Position numbers and translations under genes: made by a program. Shown one piece after another: positions 1 through 11,209 of a stretch of 59,155 nucleotides of DNA. The notes under the pieces are model-generated. The model saw nothing but the letters and a program-made list of their open reading frames with translations. It was not told where the DNA came from and did no database searches. Source of the stretch: an uncultured Eubacteriales bacterium (GTDB taxonomy: Bacteria > Bacillota > Clostridia > Christensenellales > Aristaeellaceae); assembly GCA_902793325.1 (NCBI GenBank), contig CADBCY010000026.1, positions 1-59,155 of the forward strand, in the 5' to 3' direction. Position 1 is the stretch's first letter. Each line of letters opens with the position of its first letter.

Positions 1-3177
<3,177 letters not shown>

Positions 3178-3244
3178 GCGCATCGCCTTTCTTTCACGAT
3201 CGTGGTTGGTCGGGCTTCGCGGGAACGCCACGGGGGACGGTTTT

Positions 3245-5686
3245 TCAGTCCGCGCGCTCCGCCTTCAGCCTGCTCTTGTTTTCGTACATATTCTGGTCGG
3301 CGCGTTCGAATACCGGGGCCACGCTGGCGTCGTTTTCGCGCTTCGCCATGCCGCAGGCGATGACGATGCCGCCGGTTTGCCGCGCAAGGGCGTTCTGGTC
3401 GCGCATCCGCCCAATCAGCTCCTCGATGCGCCCGTAGTCGCTCCCCTGCGCGATGATCGCGAACTCGTCGCCGCCGACGCGGAACACGGGGCTGTGCTTG
3501 AATACATCGCAGATGATGGTGCAGGCGTCCCGGAGGTACTGGTCGCCCGCCTTGTGCCCGGCGGTGTCGTTGACCTTCTTCAGGTCGTTGACATCCAGGA
3601 TCACGATGGCGAACTCCGGCGCGCGGTGCGCCGCGATCTGCCGGTTCAGCCGCTCCTCGGCCTCCAGATAGGCGTGCCGGTTCTTCACGCCCGTCAGCGC
3701 GTCGACGTTGGCCTCGATCCGCGCCTTGGCCAGGTGCCGGACGTATTCCTCCTCCTGGCGGACCTGCGCGTCGATGTCGTTGATGCCGACGATCAGCCGG
3801 CGCCCCTCCTTTTCCTCCACCATGGCCGCCTTGAGCTGCACGTAGAGGGGGCTGCCGTTCAGCATGAGGCGGTAGCTCAGCGTGAAGATGCCGTGGCGCT
3901 CGATCTCCGACAGGATGTTCTCGGGCGTGAATATCGAGAGGAAGCGGTTCAGGTCCTCCGGATGGCTGTAGGTGCGGGCTGCCTCCCGGGCGACGGCGAA
4001 GAAGTCCGGGCCCTCCTTGGCCTGCGTGAACGTCTCGAAGCTCGCAGACGCGCTGAATTCGCGGTAGCGGCCGGTCTGCGGATCCACGACGTAGACGCAG
4101 AGCAGGTCGCCGGTGAGCGCGCTGATCCGGGCGGAGGCGATCTGCTCCTCCTTCACCCGCTCGACCGCGCGGCGCTGCCGCATCTCCTCGTCGATGTCCG
4201 TCACGCCCAGCACGATGTAGCGTTCGTCGTCCTCCATGCGGGAGATCCGCATGCTGACGAAGATCGGCCCGCTCTCCGAGATCAGGCGGTAGGTCATGAC
4301 GAACGTCCTGTTCCGGTCCAGCGCCGCCACGAGCGTCTTTCGGTCCATGGCCCGGATCACCGCCGCGCGGTCGTCGGGGTACACGATCTTCTCCGTTTCC
4401 AGCCGGCACAGCTCGAAGAAGTGCCAGCCGCGCTGCACTTCGGTGAGCGTGCCGTTGTCGTCCGAGCGGTACTTGATGAATTCCTCGCTGTCGAGGTTGA
4501 CGTAGAACAGCTCCGTGTATCCGCGGGCCAGCGCCTGCGCGATGTGGGTGTAGATGACGCCGGTGCCGCGCGCCTTTTCATAGGCGCCCTTGGTCGTGGC
4601 GTTCTCGCGCAGGATGCGCACCATGTCCGTCACGTCCTGGCTCATGCACAGCACGCAGAGCTGCCCGGCGAAGTTGTTGTACTTCAGCTTGGTCGTCTGG
4701 AACTGCCGCTGGTTGCCGTCGGCGTCGCGCACGTCCTCGAAGAAGATGTAGGGCTCGTCCATCGAGAGGGTCATCCGGTCGTCCTCGGCGAAGCGCTCCG
4801 CCATCTCGGCGCCGAAGATCTCCGCGGCGGTGAGCCCGGCCACCTCGGCGGGGCCCTTCTTGTGGGCGAACGCCGCGAAGGCCTGGTTGCAGGCGAGGTA
4901 CACGCCGGTCTGGGCGTCCTTGGTGAAGGTCATGGCGGGCATGTTGTCCAGCAGTGAAACGATGGTGTCCTTCAGCGCCGCGATCCGGGCGGCTTCCTCC
5001 AGCCCGCGCCTGTACTCCTCCTTCTCGTCGTTGACGACGAAGGTGTGCAGCAGGCACGTGCCCAGCATGTAGGCGATCGAATAGAGCGGCAGGTAGGGGA
5101 ACCAGAGCTGCACGAACAGGAATACGGCCATGATGAGGCCGAAGGACCCCAGCGCGCGGTACTTGTACTCCTTTCCCTTCTCGCAGCGCCGCTGCAGGAC
5201 GGAGGAGAACGAGAGGACGGAGATGAGCGTCAGCAGCAAAATCTGGCCGGCCAGCAGGACGTAGCGGACCGGGAGCGGGCGGAACACGCTGTCCGCGTCG
5301 ACGGTGAACAGCATCGGCACGAAGAGATTGGCGGCGGCGATGAACGCGATCAGCCCCGCGATGAATCGCCCGGCGTATTCGAGCGCGCGCCCGAACGCTT
5401 TCTTTTCATCCAGGAACACGACGGCGTATTGCGTCCAGAACAGCATGCCCGCCGCCATCGCGACGAAGTAGACGGTCGTGTCCGCGAAGAGCAGCGTCGC
5501 CAGCTTCCGGGATTCGAGAAAGCCCCACAGCACGTCCGTGACGTAATAGACCAGCACGGCGAACAGGAACTTCCTGTACGCCTTCCAGGCAGGCTTTTCA
5601 AGGACGCCCTCGCCGGTGCGGAGGATGTCCTGGTTTTCGATCAGCAGTATCAGAATCGCGAGCAGCCCAATCGCGGAATAATACAT
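3245..5686 (-). CDS. Membrane PAS-PAS-PAS diguanylate cyclase (GGDEF)
   Basis: This is an 813-residue protein. I chose ATG 5686 (MYYSAIGLL) because GAGGACAACAGG precedes it and it opens on the first membrane helix; an in-frame ATG at 5773 gives a poor leader. About seven transmembrane helices fill residues 1-230. Two PAS-type modules follow that closely match those of the kinase at 1-3177, then a third PAS-like segment and a GGDEF domain. The active-site motif RVGGDEF is intact and Mg-binding D-x-N-D-L-K-K is seen upstream, so it should make cyclic di-GMP from two GTP. The usual product-inhibition RxxD five residues before the motif is absent (FKHS in its place). It is probably a membrane sensor in the same signalling neighbourhood as the divergent or downstream kinase; the ligand is unknown. 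Confidence 0.88.
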   Translation of the reverse strand: MYYSAIGLLAILILLIENQDILRTGEGVLEKPAWKAYRKFLFAVLVYYVTDVLWGFLESRKLATLLFADTTVYFVAMAAGMLFWTQYAVVFLDEKKAFGRALEYAGRFIAGLIAFIAAANLFVPMLFTVDADSVFRPLPVRYVLLAGQILLLTLISVLSFSSVLQRRCEKGKEYKYRALGSFGLIMAVFLFVQLWFPYLPLYSIAYMLGTCLLHTFVVNDEKEEYRRGLEEAARIAALKDTIVSLLDNMPAMTFTKDAQTGVYLACNQAFAAFAHKKGPAEVAGLTAAEIFGAEMAERFAEDDRMTLSMDEPYIFFEDVRDADGNQRQFQTTKLKYNNFAGQLCVLCMSQDVTDMVRILRENATTKGAYEKARGTGVIYTHIAQALARGYTELFYVNLDSEEFIKYRSDDNGTLTEVQRGWHFFELCRLETEKIVYPDDRAAVIRAMDRKTLVAALDRNRTFVMTYRLISESGPIFVSMRISRMEDDERYIVLGVTDIDEEMRQRRAVERVKEEQIASARISALTGDLLCVYVVDPQTGRYREFSASASFETFTQAKEGPDFFAVAREAARTYSHPEDLNRFLSIFTPENILSEIERHGIFTLSYRLMLNGSPLYVQLKAAMVEEKEGRRLIVGINDIDAQVRQEEEYVRHLAKARIEANVDALTGVKNRHAYLEAEERLNRQIAAHRAPEFAIVILDVNDLKKVNDTAGHKAGDQYLRDACTIICDVFKHSPVFRVGGDEFAIIAQGSDYGRIEELIGRMRDQNALARQTGGIVIACGMAKRENDASVAPVFERADQNMYENKSRLKAERAD

Positions 5687-5759
5687 CCTGTTGTCCTCGT
5701 TTCGCCGTTTGAGCATCCGGGCATGGACCGGGAAGCTTGCGCATGCGCCCAATCTACCC

Positions 5760-5765
5760 ATTATA
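5760..5765 (-). promoter_or_regulatory. Putative -10 box for the diguanylate cyclase gene
   Basis: On the minus strand TATAAT reads at 5765-5760, about 75 bases before the chosen ATG at 5686, in an AT-rich patch. No good -35 box is visible at 17-18 bases, so this is a weak assignment. Confidence 0.35.
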
Positions 5766-5901
5766 ACTATCATATCATAAATCGGCCCCCATGGCTACCC
5801 CATACGGGCAAAACGCGCAAAAAAGATGCGGGCCCGGGCGATGGCCGCGCGGACCCGGATCGCCCGGGCCGCACGAAGCGCGTCGTTATGCGATGATTCA
5901 C

Positions 5902-5931
5902 TTGACTAACCGCCGGCGGCTGTGATACAAT
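5902..5931 (+). promoter_or_regulatory. Promoter for the NiCo riboswitch and CDF gene
   Basis: TTGACT (5902-5907), 18-base spacer, TACAAT (5926-5931). The predicted start near 5938 lies just before the riboswitch aptamer, which supports the assignment. Confidence 0.7.
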
Positions 5932-5944
5932 TCACGCACGTGAA

Positions 5945-6046
5945 ACATGAACAGGCGCGGGAAGCATTCCCGTAGCCGGGCCTGAGGGCAGGGGACATTG
6001 ATCCGCGGGACAGTAGTAGCGAAGCAAACTACTGCCCCGCGGTTTT
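5945..6046 (+). ncRNA. NiCo (czcD) riboswitch with terminator
   Basis: The leader holds the conserved-looking blocks GAACAGGC, GTAGCCGGGCCTGAGGG and GCGGGACAG, in the order known for the cobalt/nickel-sensing czcD (NiCo) riboswitch. The last arm, CCGCGGGACAGTAGT (from 6003), can pair with ACTACTGCCCCGCGG, which ends at 6042 and is followed by TTTT. This gives a combined aptamer arm and intrinsic terminator. The family is known to turn expression on when Co2+ or Ni2+ binds across the four-way junction. The downstream gene is a cation diffusion facilitator, the usual partner. Identification is from remembered consensus; a covariance-model search would settle it. Confidence 0.85.
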
Positions 6047-6081
6047 CATAATCTCATCGGAATAAAGGGGGATCTGCGCCC

Positions 6082-6963
6082 ATGCAGGAATCGTCTTTTG
6101 ACGCGGTCGCCACCAGGGTGTCCGTCGTGAGCATCATCATCAACCTGCTGCTGGCCGCGTTCAAGTTCGTCGCCGGCGTCGCGGGGCATTCCGGCGCGAT
6201 GATCAGCGATGCCGTCCACTCCTCCTCCGACGTGGTGGGGAGCCTCATCGTCATCGTGGGCGTGAAGATGTCGGAGCGCGCGTCGGACAAGGACCATCCC
6301 TACGGCCACGAGCGGATGGAGAGCGTCGCCTCCCTCATCCTGGCGGTGGTCCTGGCGGTGGCGGGCCTGGCGATGGGCAGGGAGGCGCTGCAGTCGATCG
6401 CCTCGCGCAGCTACAGCACGGCCGCCGCGCCGGGCGTGATCGCCATGGTTGCCGCGATCGTCTCCATCGTCGTCAAGGAGGGCATGTTCTGGTATACCTG
6501 GATGCACGCCCGGCAGATCCGCTCCGACGCGCTGAAGGCGGAGGCGTGGCACCACCGCTCCGACGCGCTGTCGTCGGTCGGCGCGCTGATCGGCATTGGC
6601 GGGGCGCTCCTCGGCGCGCGCGTGCTGGAGCCCGTCGCCAGCATCGTCATCTGCCTGTTCATCTTCAAGGTCGCGGTGGACATCTTCCGCGAAGCGATCG
6701 ACAAGATGGTCGACCACGCCTGCGACGAGGCGACCGAAAAGGCGATCTGCGGCTGCGTCGAGCGGCAGGCGGGCGTCGTGAAGGTGGATATGCTGCGCAC
6801 GCGGGAGTTTGGGCGGAAAATCTACATCGACCTGGAGATCTCCGCCGACGGCGGCCTGACGCTGAGGGAAGCGCACGGCATCGCGCAGCAGGTCCACGAC
6901 CGGGTCGAGGCGGAATTCCCGGACGTGAAGCACATCATGGTCCACGTCAACCCGGCGGAATGA
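6082..6963 (+). CDS. Cation diffusion facilitator (CDF) metal exporter, probably Co/Ni
   Basis: A 293-residue protein of normal CDF length, starting at ATG 6082 behind AAAGGGGGA. Six membrane helices are seen. The metal-site pairs of the family are present: MISDAVHSSSD in helix 2 (D-x-x-x-S/D type) and a later HHRSDALSS in helix 5 (HxxxD). A hydrophilic C-terminal dimer domain ends with a HIMVHVNP stretch. CDF proteins export divalent metal in exchange for protons across the cytoplasmic membrane. The NiCo riboswitch directly upstream indicates induction by cobalt or nickel, so detoxification of these metals is the likely job. It appears to be a single-gene transcript ended by the hairpin at 7021-7063. 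Confidence 0.92.
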   Translation: MQESSFDAVATRVSVVSIIINLLLAAFKFVAGVAGHSGAMISDAVHSSSDVVGSLIVIVGVKMSERASDKDHPYGHERMESVASLILAVVLAVAGLAMGREALQSIASRSYSTAAAPGVIAMVAAIVSIVVKEGMFWYTWMHARQIRSDALKAEAWHHRSDALSSVGALIGIGGALLGARVLEPVASIVICLFIFKVAVDIFREAIDKMVDHACDEATEKAICGCVERQAGVVKVDMLRTREFGRKIYIDLEISADGGLTLREAHGIAQQVHDRVEAEFPDVKHIMVHVNPAE

Positions 6964-7020
6964 GCGCGGCGCGCGGGCCATATCCCGCGACCGTGCTTGC
7001 CTGCCTGAATTGCCGCATAT

Positions 7021-7063
7021 CGCAAGAACCCGCCCGGCGCGCCCGGGCGGGTCCTTGCGTTTT
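7021..7063 (+). terminator. Intrinsic terminator after the CDF gene
   Basis: Long GC-rich hairpin (GCAAGAACCCGCCCGG pairing with CCGGGCGGGTCCTTGC) followed by GTTTT. Confidence 0.85.
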
Positions 7064-7098
7064 GGGGCGAGGCGGCCTTTTCTTCGGAGCACCCGTTA

Positions 7099-7127
7099 TT
7101 TACAACCCGGACGCCGCATGCTATAAT
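7099..7127 (+). promoter_or_regulatory. Promoter of sbcD-sbcC
   Basis: TTTACA (7099-7104), 17-base spacer, TATAAT (7122-7127), about 100 bases before the sbcD start. Confidence 0.75.
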
Positions 7128-7225
7128 TGATTTGTTAAGATTATTCGCGACCGATGCCGGGAACCTGTGGCGGGTTCCGCGGCGCGCGAAACACGGGGCA
7201 TGATGCCTGGCGAGGAGGGCTGTCC

Positions 7226-8347
7226 ATGCGCTTTCTACATATCGCGGACCTTCATCTGGGCAAGCAGATGAACGACCTGTCGCTGCTGCCGGATCAGGAG
7301 TACATATTGGATCAGATCGTTTCCGTCGCGGAAAGCGAACGGGTGGACGCCGTGCTGATCGCCGGGGACGTGTACCAGCGCTCTTCCCCGCAGGCGGAGG
7401 CCATGGCGCTGTTCGATGCGTTCGTGTCGCGGCTCGTGGGCCTGGGCATGCGGGTCTTTATCATCAGCGGCAACCACGATTCCGCGCAGCGCATCTCCTA
7501 TTTCGCCTCGCTCATCCGATCGTCCGGCGTGTACGTGACGGAGGCGTTCGACGGCGCGCTGCAAAGCGTCCCGCTGCGGGACGGGGACGGAGAGATCGTC
7601 GTATGGATGCTGCCGTTCCTGCGGCCCGCGCAGGTCAGGCGCAAGCTGCCCGAGGCGAAGATCGCCACCTATCAGGACGCCGTGGAGGCGGTGCTCGCGC
7701 GGGCGCCCATTGATCCGAAGAAGCGGAACGTCCTCCTGTGCCACCAGTTCATCACGGGCTGCGAGACGTCCGATTCCGAGGAGCGCACGGTGGGCGGGCT
7801 GGACGACATCGCCGCCACCGTGTTCGACGCCTTCGACTATGTGGCCCTGGGGCACATCCACAAGCCGCAGAGGGTGCTTCGGGAAACGCTGCGCTACGCC
7901 GGCTCGCCGCTCAAGTATTCTTTTTCCGAGGCCAACCACAAAAAGAGCGTGACGATCGTCGATTTGAATGAAAAGGGCGATGTCGCCGTGCGCACCGCGC
8001 CGCTGTATCCGCTGCACGACGTGCGGCTGATCGAGGGGATGCTGGACGATTTGATGCGCCTGCCCTATTCCGAGGACTACCTGTGGGTGACAGTGCACGA
8101 CGAGCTGCCGCCGCCGGACGCGCGGGTGACGCTGAGCGTGAACTTCCCCAACATGATGAAGTTCTCCGTCGTCAATTCCCGCACACAATACGACGTCGAC
8201 GTGCTGGCCACCCAGAGCATGGAGAACAAGACCATCCCCGAGCTGTTCAGCGATTTCTACCGCATGCAGAACAACGACCGGGCCCCCGGCGAGGCCCATA
8301 TGAAGGTGCTCGAGAAGGTATTGAAAGAACTGGAGGAAAGAGCATGA
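7226..8347 (+). CDS. sbcD: Exonuclease SbcCD, nuclease subunit D
   Basis: A 373-residue Mre11/SbcD-type metallophosphoesterase. ATG 7226 is chosen because GGAGGG sits seven bases upstream and the protein opens directly with MRFLHIADLHLGKQ. Phosphoesterase motifs appear in order: DLHLG, GDVYQRSSP, SGNHDSAQR and GHIHKPQ, which bind the two Mn ions. With SbcC it forms the complex that opens DNA hairpins and processes blocked double-strand ends. The stop overlaps the sbcC start (ATGA), implying translational coupling. Length and motifs are normal for Firmicutes SbcD. Confidence 0.95.
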   Translation: MRFLHIADLHLGKQMNDLSLLPDQEYILDQIVSVAESERVDAVLIAGDVYQRSSPQAEAMALFDAFVSRLVGLGMRVFIISGNHDSAQRISYFASLIRSSGVYVTEAFDGALQSVPLRDGDGEIVVWMLPFLRPAQVRRKLPEAKIATYQDAVEAVLARAPIDPKKRNVLLCHQFITGCETSDSEERTVGGLDDIAATVFDAFDYVALGHIHKPQRVLRETLRYAGSPLKYSFSEANHKKSVTIVDLNEKGDVAVRTAPLYPLHDVRLIEGMLDDLMRLPYSEDYLWVTVHDELPPPDARVTLSVNFPNMMKFSVVNSRTQYDVDVLATQSMENKTIPELFSDFYRMQNNDRAPGEAHMKVLEKVLKELEERA

Positions 8348-10974
8348 AGCCGCTGTATCTGATTCTCTCCGCCTTCGGCCCGTATGCCGGCGAGACCGCG
8401 GTGGACTTCTCCGCGTTCGGCGAGGACGGCATCTTCCTGATCGCCGGGGACACCGGCGCGGGCAAGACCACGATCTTCGACGCCGTCAGCTTCGCGCTCT
8501 ACGGCGAGGCCTCCGGCGGCAGGGAGCGTCGAAGGAGCAAGTCCTTCCGCTCGGATTACGCCTCGCCCAGGACGGAGACCTATGTGGAACTGACCTTCCG
8601 CCACAGGGGCGAGACCTGGCGCGTCCGGCGCAATCCCGAATACGAGCGCCCGAAGAAGTCCGGCGAGGGCACCACCACCCAGGCCGCCGGCGCGAGGCTG
8701 ACCAACCTGGATTCCGGCGAGGTGTTCGAGGGCCTGTCGGACGTGAACGGCAGGGTGTATGCGCTCCTTGGCCTGACGCAGGACCAGTTCACCCAGACGG
8801 TGATGATCGCGCAGGGGGATTTCCTGAAGATCCTGAACGCCTCCTCCGACGACCGGAGGGCGCTGTTCCAGAAGCTGTTCAATACGTCGGTCTATGCCGA
8901 CCTGCAGCGCAGATTGCAGGAGATGAACGGCGCCTGCAACAGGGAGAGGGAGGACCTGGACCGCCGCATCGCCATCGCGGCGGGCAAGATCGATCCGGAG
9001 CCCGACTTTGCGGAGCGGGAGAACATCGCGCTGTACGCAACGGACGGCAGGTACGCCGACCTGCTGGCGGAATGCCTGGCGCGTCTGATCGAGGACGAAC
9101 GCGAAGCACGCGGCCGCGCAGAGCGGGAGAAGAAGGCGGCGGAGGCGCAGACGGACGCCTTCATCGCGGCCATCGAGCAGGGCAAGCGCGTCAACGCGGA
9201 CTTTGACGCGCTGCGGCGGGCGGACAGCGCCCTGGCGACGCTCCTGGACGGGCAGAGCGCCATGGACGACCTGTCGGACAGGCTGGACAGGGCGCGCAGG
9301 GCGCAGGGCCTGGTTGCGGATGAAACGCTGGTGCGCAGCAATGCCGCGGACCTCCAAAGGCAGCGGGCGGCGCTGGACGCGGCGGGCGAATCCCTGGAAT
9401 CGGCAAGCCGGGCCCTGCCGGAGGCGAAGGCCCGGCAGGAGGCGGCGGAAGCCCGCGCGCCGGAGGCGGACGCGCTGCTGGCCGACGCGCGGCAGCTCTC
9501 CGACTGTATCCCGGTATTAAAGGATCTTGAAAAACAGCGGAAGGCGCTGGAGCAGCAGCAGAAGCGGCAGCAGGAGCTGCTCGAGGCCAGCGACCGGGCG
9601 GATTCCGCCTATTTCGCGGCCAAGGAGGGCTACTACCGCAGCCAGGCGGGGCTGCTGGCGGCGCAGCTCGAGGACGGCAAGCCCTGCCCGGTGTGCGGCG
9701 CGCTGTCGCACCCGCAGCCCGCGCGCCTGACCGACGAGGCCGTCACGAAGGAGGAAATGGAAGAAGCAGACCGACGCCATCGCGCGGCCGCCGACGCGCT
9801 GCACGCGGCGGGCAACGCCCTGGCCGCCGTCCGCGCCGCGGTGGACGCGGGCACGGCGCGCCTGCGCGGGATGAATGTCGCGGAGGGCGAAACGGAGCGG
9901 CATCTGGAGGCGCGGGTCCGCGAGCTGGAGGCCCGGGCGAAGCGGTACCGGGACGACATCGAAAAGACCAAGAAGGATTGCGACGACCTGAGGATACAAC
10001 TGGAGAAGAGCCGGACCGTCGTAGAGCAGGGCCGGGAGCGCCTCGCGTCCCTGACGGAAACAGGGGCCCGCCTGGAGGAACAGTTCCGCGAACACCTGGC
10101 CGCCGCGGGATTTGAGGACGAGCGCGCATACCGGCTGGCCAGGCTGCCGGAAAACGACATGGCCGAGATCGAAAAGCGGCTGAAGCAATACGGCGAGGAG
10201 CGGAAATCGCTGACCGATCAGGTGTCCGGCCTCCGCGAAAAACTGGCCGGGCAGGAGAGGATCGATCTTCCCGCGCTGGAGCAGCGGCAGCGGGAATGGA
10301 AGGCGAGGAAGGAAGCCGCGGAGGCGACCGAGGCCGCGCTGACGAAGAAGCTGGCGCTGCACGAGGACGCGCTGGGGGAGATCCGGGACGCCCGCGGGCA
10401 GAAAAAGCGCAGGGAAGAGCGCTGGGCGGTGGTCCGGGACCTGTACAAATGCTGCGCGGGCATCGCCGGGGGGAACCGGCGGGCGAAGCTGACGTTCGAG
10501 GCCTACGTGCAGCAGTACTACTTCAAGCAGGTGGTGGCCGCGGCCAACAAGCGGCTGACGGTGCTGACCGACGGGCTGTTCACGCTGCGCTGCAAGGAAG
10601 AGGCCCGAGACCGGGTGCGCCAGAGCGGCCTGGACCTGGACGTGCTGGACCGGGGCACCGGCCAGTGGCGGGACGTGAGCACGCTGTCCGGCGGCGAATC
10701 CTTCCTGGCCAGCCTGGCGCTGGCGCTGGGGCTGTCCGACGTCGTGCAGGCCCAGAGCGGCGCGATCCGCATGGACGCCATGTTCATCGACGAGGGCTTC
10801 GGCACCCTGGACGACAACGCCCTGCGCAACTCGCTGCGGGTGCTCGCGGACCTCGCCGGCGGCAAGCGCCTCATCGGCATCATCTCGCACGTGCACGACC
10901 TCGAGGAGCGCATCGAGAAGCAGATCGTCGTGTCCAAGACGCTGAAGGGATCGGTCATCGATATCCTCGCGTGA
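8344..10974 (+). CDS. sbcC: Exonuclease SbcCD, ATPase subunit C
   Basis: An 876-residue SMC-like ATPase beginning at ATG 8344, which overlaps the sbcD stop. An upstream in-frame extension lies inside sbcD and is rejected. The N-terminal Walker A is GDTGAGKTT. Long heptad-rich coiled coils flank a zinc hook CPVC at about residues 448-451, where two molecules join through Zn. The C-terminal lobe has the signature LSGGESFLASLALALGLS and Walker B MFIDEGFGTLD. ATP-driven opening of the head lets SbcD reach DNA ends. The gene pair forms one transcript from the promoter at 7099. Confidence 0.95.
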   Translation: MKPLYLILSAFGPYAGETAVDFSAFGEDGIFLIAGDTGAGKTTIFDAVSFALYGEASGGRERRRSKSFRSDYASPRTETYVELTFRHRGETWRVRRNPEYERPKKSGEGTTTQAAGARLTNLDSGEVFEGLSDVNGRVYALLGLTQDQFTQTVMIAQGDFLKILNASSDDRRALFQKLFNTSVYADLQRRLQEMNGACNREREDLDRRIAIAAGKIDPEPDFAERENIALYATDGRYADLLAECLARLIEDEREARGRAEREKKAAEAQTDAFIAAIEQGKRVNADFDALRRADSALATLLDGQSAMDDLSDRLDRARRAQGLVADETLVRSNAADLQRQRAALDAAGESLESASRALPEAKARQEAAEARAPEADALLADARQLSDCIPVLKDLEKQRKALEQQQKRQQELLEASDRADSAYFAAKEGYYRSQAGLLAAQLEDGKPCPVCGALSHPQPARLTDEAVTKEEMEEADRRHRAAADALHAAGNALAAVRAAVDAGTARLRGMNVAEGETERHLEARVRELEARAKRYRDDIEKTKKDCDDLRIQLEKSRTVVEQGRERLASLTETGARLEEQFREHLAAAGFEDERAYRLARLPENDMAEIEKRLKQYGEERKSLTDQVSGLREKLAGQERIDLPALEQRQREWKARKEAAEATEAALTKKLALHEDALGEIRDARGQKKRREERWAVVRDLYKCCAGIAGGNRRAKLTFEAYVQQYYFKQVVAAANKRLTVLTDGLFTLRCKEEARDRVRQSGLDLDVLDRGTGQWRDVSTLSGGESFLASLALALGLSDVVQAQSGAIRMDAMFIDEGFGTLDDNALRNSLRVLADLAGGKRLIGIISHVHDLEERIEKQIVVSKTLKGSVIDILA

Positions 10975-11072
10975 CGGCGCTTCGTCGCGCGCATCGGGCC
11001 TTCGCAGCCGTCGGCCCGCGCCACTCACGGGTGGGGACAAGCCGACAGGCGGAGAAGTTGGTCTAAACGGGA

Positions 11073-11101
11073 TTGAAATGGGGCGGGAGGTATGGTAGAA
11101 T
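11073..11101 (+). promoter_or_regulatory. Promoter of the membrane EAL gene
   Basis: TTGAAA (11073-11078), 17-base spacer, TAGAAT (11096-11101), about 100 bases before the start at 11210. Confidence 0.65.
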
Positions 11102-11209
11102 AAACATGGGTCCTCCGACGCGGATCCCGACCGCTTTCGACGAAATGGCCGGCGCTGCGTCGTCCGCATGTTCAGGGCGCTGAGTCGACGCGCCAAGAAG
11201 GAGATCGGT

